Below, piece by piece: positions 58,952-64,000 of a stretch of DNA of 64,000 bases (position 1 is its first letter; every line of letters starts with the position of its first letter). The notes under the pieces were generated by a model, which did not search any database, had not been told where the DNA came from, and saw only the letters and a list, made by a program, of their open reading frames with translations. The translations under genes and the position numbers were made by a program. The stretch is from Mactra quadrangularis (Eukaryota > Mollusca > Bivalvia > Venerida > Mactridae), in the NCBI GenBank assembly GCA_025267735.1, contig CM046307.1, positions 58,337,395 through 58,401,394 of the forward strand. Reading direction: 5' to 3'.

Positions 58952-59303
58952 AGGTACTAGTTCAAAAATTTGGTTTATTTTTTTCTATAATTTCAAAATA
59001 CCATTCAGTGTCTGTAATTGTGTCAAAAAAATTATCCTTAATATTCCAAGAAAAACTGACATAAAGGTTGTAAAAAATACATAATACACAATAAAAGTCA
59101 CACAAAAATGCACTAAAACTGTCTATACCATAACATACGGGGTAGATATTTATTACATGAAACACCATTATTATTATAGTTGTAAGTCAATTTGCACTAA
59201 AATTGTCATCATCAGAACACTACTTTCATTACAATTTTTCCATGCAATTTTGATAGTTTTAGAAGAAGTTGATATTTAAGTTGAAATATGTGAATGAGTA
59301 CCT
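58952..59303. mobile_element. TTAA-flanked piggyBac-like MITE, copy 2
   Basis: 352 bp between TTAA at 58948-58951 and at 59304-59307, with ends AGGTACTAG and GAGTACCT. The interior is homologous to 40019-40350. It lies about 310 bp upstream of the gene 3 promoter ISRE. No coding capacity. Confidence 0.75.
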
Positions 59304-60384
59304 TTAATCACCGTTATTTTCTCTCCAAGTGGAAATCAAGATTCTCGATCTGTCTAGTCTTGAAACCTCTTAGTACGAGAATGAATGAATTACTATTATC
59401 TGAATTGAGATCAACTACAGGTACTTAATACCGATCTATGTCATATGCAGGTCCTCGATCTTTCATAGAAATCTTATCGGAACCAATCAACCGATTAATA
59501 ATTGTAATAATATTTATGTTCCACGGATATATTTTTAATTCCCGGAAAAATAGATGTATATAATGTTTTAATTGGTCCGAATAAGAAGAGACGGTTGCTG
59601 CATGCTACATTCTAATATAAATATCCCAGTAGAACATCCTGTATGAATTTTCACTCATATTTACTGTCCATATTGGTATAAAATGGCTGTGATGTTGTTT
59701 TATAGATGAACAATTTTCTGATATATAAAATCCCACCGGTTACATATACTCTGTAGTGCACTTAACTAACAACAAATCCCGGGTTTGTTTTCCCGGACAG
59801 AACCTATATATTTGTCGAATTAGGAAAATTGGACATTTTAGAAAAGTTGTCAACCACTGGCAAGGTACATAGGGTAGCATAATGGGATATAACTTTGAAT
59901 AGAACACATGACAAATGAACGCCAGAATCATCTCCCTTTAGTAGGAATATGATAGTACACTTGGCAATAATTTTGCTGACATTAAATATTACAAAATACG
60001 CACTTATGTAGGTTATTTATATATTATAGTAATACATAAATCTCTCCAATGACAATTAGTTTTTGGTAAATTCATACTTGTAGTTGAAGTAATAAAACGC
60101 GATAAATATAGATGAATTTGGTAAGCATTAAATTCCCAACTTCAAGGTTTACAATAACACTGTTGAAGTGAACTGCAAAATAGAATCAAGTATTTAACTG
60201 ATACAAATGTGTACAGTCTACGAAATTAGTGGGTGTCCGGTTGCCCGGGACAACCACTTTTAAGTTCGGACAACCAACAATTTCTTTTGGGCAAACAAAA
60301 GTATTCAAATGAGATATAGTTCTTGCTCTAAAAATGATTTGTTCAGACAAACACTTATATGTCCCAATTTCATAGTTTTTACTT

Positions 60385-60690
60385 GATTTTTTTTGTTGGA
60401 TTTAACGCCATAGCAACACATTGTAAATATCATATATCGGCGGTCAGTCAACCTACTCACTGTTCCTAGAAAGGCTAAATCTCTGGATTCAGCTGTTAAC
60501 CAACTACTAAGCGCATACTTTCGTCAGTGACTGACAACTGCCCTACATAATTAAAAAACATTGTTAGATGGGAGAATGGCCGTAGGAATAATTTCATGAC
60601 CAAGCTTCACGAAAGTATGCCCCGCCCGGGAATCTAACCCACGACCCCTCGATCGGTAGACTTGCGTGCTACCAACTGAGCTAGCCGGTA
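60385..60690 (-). mobile_element. tRNA-derived SINE, near full length
   Basis: Read on the minus strand it starts TACCGGCTAGCTCAGTTGGT (box A) and continues to GGGTTAGATTCCC (box B), the pol III promoter of a tRNA-like head. A unique body follows (CATTCTCCCATC, GTCAGTCACTGAC, AGATTTAGCC), ending near AACGCCATAGCAACACATTG's complement and an A-rich tail (poly-T on +, about 60387). A partial sister copy is at 22320-22566. It is not a functional tRNA gene: no acceptor-stem pairing or 3' end fits. Confidence 0.8.
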
Positions 60691-62129
60691 ACATACATTT
60701 TTAATTTCATTCTACAATCTGTATAAGTGACCCATGTCATTAATCATAATAAACGAGTCACCAAAAAACATTCAGCATGTAGTAATTTTAACTGCATTAA
60801 TCAAACCTTGATATATTTTAGGGATAGAAATTCCCCCCTAGAATACGTGAGTGTATACATATTTGAATTTTAAATGAATTTTAATGTTATATTGTTTCTT
60901 ATGACGTTGATATATTTATGATTCTAAGAATAAGGATTATCTGGTTATTGTTTATTTCCAATTGTGTTAAATATTTAACCAACCTATCTATTTTCTATGT
61001 AAAATAGAATACAGGGACTTTTGTTAAAGATTTTAAAATGATATTTATTACCATGATAAATGGATTATGTATACATTTTTTATTTCATATTGTATTTATT
61101 AATAAAAGAGTTTAGACAATAAACAAGTTGGGGACTGAACAAGATTTAGAAACAAGGAAATTAATGCGCTTAGTGATTAACAGTTGCAAAATATCGTAAA
61201 TTCCCAAGACCCTACATTAACATAATATTTTAGTTGAATTCAGACCAAATATACAAAGTGAGCTTAAATTATCAATATCTTATCATTACGGAGGCTGGAG
61301 TGAACCGAAGTTTTGCATAAAAGCAACAATATTCGAAAAACAGTCGTGTACGCGGCATAACATTTTTAGTATGTTACATAAAATATAAAAGTATTTCATG
61401 ATAAAAAGTCTATCGTGTAAATAGTACGTTCCTTTACTGGAAACATATAAAACTAAATACTTAAAGTCATTTAAAAGTTATAATTTTTCTAAACAGGATT
61501 TTTGTTAACCAAAATATTTTGATGAGGTTTTGCAATTAAAATATGTTGGCCGATTTTTACGATAATTTGAGAGAAACTGTGAGATCGGCGGGAGTTTTTA
61601 TACGCGTAAATATACGAATTTCGTAAAACTTAGAGTTACGAGGTTTTGCACGCGCACCGACGATACACAGAAAACTGTATCTAAACTTATTCGGGAAGTA
61701 AGAACTCGTACATTTTACAAACACGACACACATAAAATGTTATGGAAAATACAATTGCATGAAAATAATACATATATACTATATAGTTAAACCTTATCTA
61801 ATATATACATTTTTTCTATTCCTTGTTGATTCAATGATAAACGAAAAAGAAAAATAATTCTTACATCAAGGCTGTAGGATTGATTAAACCTCAAGATTTA
61901 TATGAAATATGTACATTTTACTCAATATTTTAAGTGCTTTCTGCAGCGATTCGTTGCAATCTGTTCATCAGACTTCAGGTTATGCAAACACAATGCAAGC
62001 TAGAATAAATATTTACATGTTTTAGTTAAGAGTGTCTTTGAGACATGTGTGGCTAATTCAAGATTATTAAATATCATGTGACCAATCTACTAAGTTCAGT
62101 GATACCAAACCTGTACATTTAAACATTGA

Positions 62130-62560
62130 GCAAGGGCATAGATGAAATGCCCAGAGATCAATCTCCGTAAACAGATATCCTGTAGAGCGTTGTCATACAG
62201 GATCTCTAAGGTTCGCTAGGAGGGTCTCGTCGAGATGACCTTTGTGTCGACCAATCAATGCGTAGCTTTAATCTAGGCGTAACACTGTTAATAGCATTTT
62301 GATTTCGTAATTTCTATTTTTAGACCGAGGTTTGCAAGCTAATTTCATGGTGGAGTTATTAATAGGCTGTGATTGGACGGCTCATTTAAAATTGCGTGAC
62401 GTAGACGATGTAAACAAGTTAGTAAACATACTGATTAAGTCATGAATATTATAATGAGAAAAGATCTCCTGAACGTGACCCTTATAACGAAACAGCCAGA
62501 TCTAGCGAGTAGGCGAGCGGAAATTTTTTTTCCGGAATTTTCATATCGATGGTGTGGGTT
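62130..62560 (-). repeat. Dispersed repeat, copy 2 (reverse of 4880-5270)
   Basis: It holds the same ordered blocks as 4880-5270 in reverse: ATCTCCGTAAACAGATATC, AGGATCTCT, GTGTCGACC, CTGAACGTGACCC, AGCCAGATC. Boundaries are approximate. Confidence 0.5.
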
Positions 62561-62613
62561 TCGGTTATTGGCTCCAAATCGTGCGCACAAAAATTGAATC
62601 GATCAATAAACTA

Positions 62614-62664
62614 GGTCATGTGCATAAATAGGTCATGTGCATAAATAGGTCATGTGCATAAATA
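62614..62664 (+). repeat. Three perfect tandem copies of a 17-bp unit
   Basis: GGTCATGTGCATAAATA occurs three times without change, about 190 bp before the ATG|GTAAGT at 62852. Perfect copies imply recent expansion. Confidence 0.9.
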
Positions 62665-64000
62665 AGTTGTGAAGAGGATTCAGAGTAAAGATTTTACATG
62701 TCAGATTATTTAGGAACTCTCGGACAAAGAATTGTAGCAGTTATTTATTGCACTAATTTAATCGTCCATATTTTGGCTGCTACAAGAATTTGACGAAAAA
62801 CAAGTGTTTATTTTTCACATTCTGAAAATCACGAGATATTTTTATAGCGCAATGGTAAGTTACATATCCAGTTTGCCAATGAAGAACGCACTCATAAAAT
62901 ACGCTTGGTTTAGCCGGATAAAACGTTCACATTGGTGAACGTGTATGGTAAGACAGCCCATCAAAACATTCAAGATAATCAAATAAAAGCTATAATTGTG
63001 AATTAAAAAAATAAGTTGATATATCATGTTTCAATTTTATTATGTAGAAAACCACGCCACATGTTCCTTAGTTTTAATAAGCCAGAAAATACAGATTTTG
63101 TTAATTAATCCATTGATTAGCTTCAGTTAATCATTAACAATGACAAAACGGGAGATATCGTCTCCTAGAATACCATTCTGTTGAATCACATTTTTAACAA
63201 TGATTTCTTTTTTGGTATTCATTATGGATAAAAATTAAATTAATGCAGAAATATGAATTATGTTTAGACATTAATCAGTCATTAATCATATAGATAACTA
63301 TCATTTTTGAAACACCCCCTCTTTTTATTAATGTGTCATATTGTAGACTAAAATGAAACAGGCGTCTTAGAATATCAGCCATGTAAACTGAACCATAGAC
63401 TTTTTATGCTAACAAGCTATGTTTTAATATACAATACATCATAACGCTCGATTCTGTCAATTTAGAAAATTTAGCGTTCTTTATTAACATATTTAACTGA
63501 CTTGATCTGTCAGAACCTCAGACAGTTGTTCGGTAGATAAGACTCACAGTGATTAAACCATTTTTCATTTATCAATGGTATTAAATCATTAAATTACAAC
63601 TCCTAATCATCCCCCATAAATTGTATCCTGTAATAAGCCTCAACCACTGTAAGAAGATTTTGGAACATTATTTAAAACTTTAAACGTACTTGTCAAAATT
63701 GTTATCATTTTTTAAATGCACGATAGCACACCGACAGGCTAAAGATGCGGCTTGTTTATGACAGATTTAAAATAACAATACGACAGACAGGTAATAAATA
63801 CATTAACGGCGCCCATTGCACTTTACCATTTTTCAAACTTTGGGTTGACCCGATTGTACATGCAGTGGTTGCTTTACGTTTTAAATCGTCAATCTGAATA
63901 GGTTAAATTATTGTAAACATGAATAATGGCTATATTGGTTCAAAGCAGTAAAGAATTTTCGTATATGTATCCAAACACCAAGAACCAAACTACTCGCAGC

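Larger units (their letters stand above)
58642..64000. other. Right flank: repeats, no gene recognised
   Basis: It contains a TTAA-flanked MITE, a tRNA-derived SINE, the second copy of the 4880 repeat and a 17-bp triplet repeat. At 62852-62854 an ATG stands directly before GTAAGT, a possible start exon of a gene beyond the window. Otherwise AT-rich DNA with no frame above about 65 codons after 59931. Confidence 0.5.

Noticed and set aside
60600..60690. tRNA gene on the minus strand
   Set aside because: Boxes A and B are present, but the acceptor stem and 3' part do not fit; a partial second copy with the same non-tRNA body shows it is a SINE.

Overview
This window looks like nuclear DNA of an invertebrate animal, most likely a bivalve mollusc. 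It is AT-rich, and its genes are split into many short exons by introns of hundreds to thousands of bases with GT-AG (once GC-AG) borders. It is full of short non-autonomous transposons, tRNA-derived SINEs and decayed LINEs, and the motif ACATGTACATGT recurs. The bivalve assignment is an inference from gene family and repeat style; no single sequence proves it. There are no bacterial features.

The coding content is a cluster of three related genes of the interferon-induced protein 44-like (IFI44/IFI44L) GTPase family. Gene 1 (+, 16161-28113) has 9 exons and 333 residues. Gene 2 (+, from at least 34433 to 44085) has 6 recognised exons and 300 residues. Gene 3 (-, 58591-48947) has 9 exons and 394 residues. 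I assembled the exons by hand from splice sites, reading phase and homology between copies. Genes 1 and 3 close perfectly in frame from start to stop. The exon sizes of genes 1 and 2 are the same except for one codon (65/213/153/175 or 172/110/195 nt), so they are a tandem duplication. Gene 3 is an older, inverted relative with the same intron positions, and it carries an extra N-terminal hydrophobic segment that could anchor it in a membrane. All three have a P-loop, a DxxG and a TK(V/T)D motif, so all could bind GTP. None shows the TLDc domain of the vertebrate proteins.

Genes 1 and 3 each have an exact interferon-stimulated response element (ISRE, the IRF-binding site) within about 75 bp of the start codon. 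This suggests an IRF-controlled antiviral or immune locus. I found no such site upstream of gene 2.

Region by region: 1-12 kb holds repeats only (two hAT-like elements, a large fold-back element, a possible 3.55-kb element with inverted ends). 12.0-13.65 kb holds a dead C2H2 zinc-finger gene. 14.9-15.8 kb holds an array of a GACGTTTAGC-type motif. 16-28 kb is gene 1, with a LINE fragment, a SINE and an 892-bp inverted-repeat element in its introns. 28-34 kb holds a decayed LINE, low-complexity DNA and a 738-bp Mutator-like element with a perfect 9-bp target duplication. 34-44 kb is gene 2, with a 155-bp tandem array and several transposon copies in its introns. 44-49 kb is intergenic with a Tc1/mariner remnant. 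49-58.6 kb is gene 3. 58.6-64 kb holds repeats and no recognisable gene, except perhaps the first exon of a gene that continues to the right.
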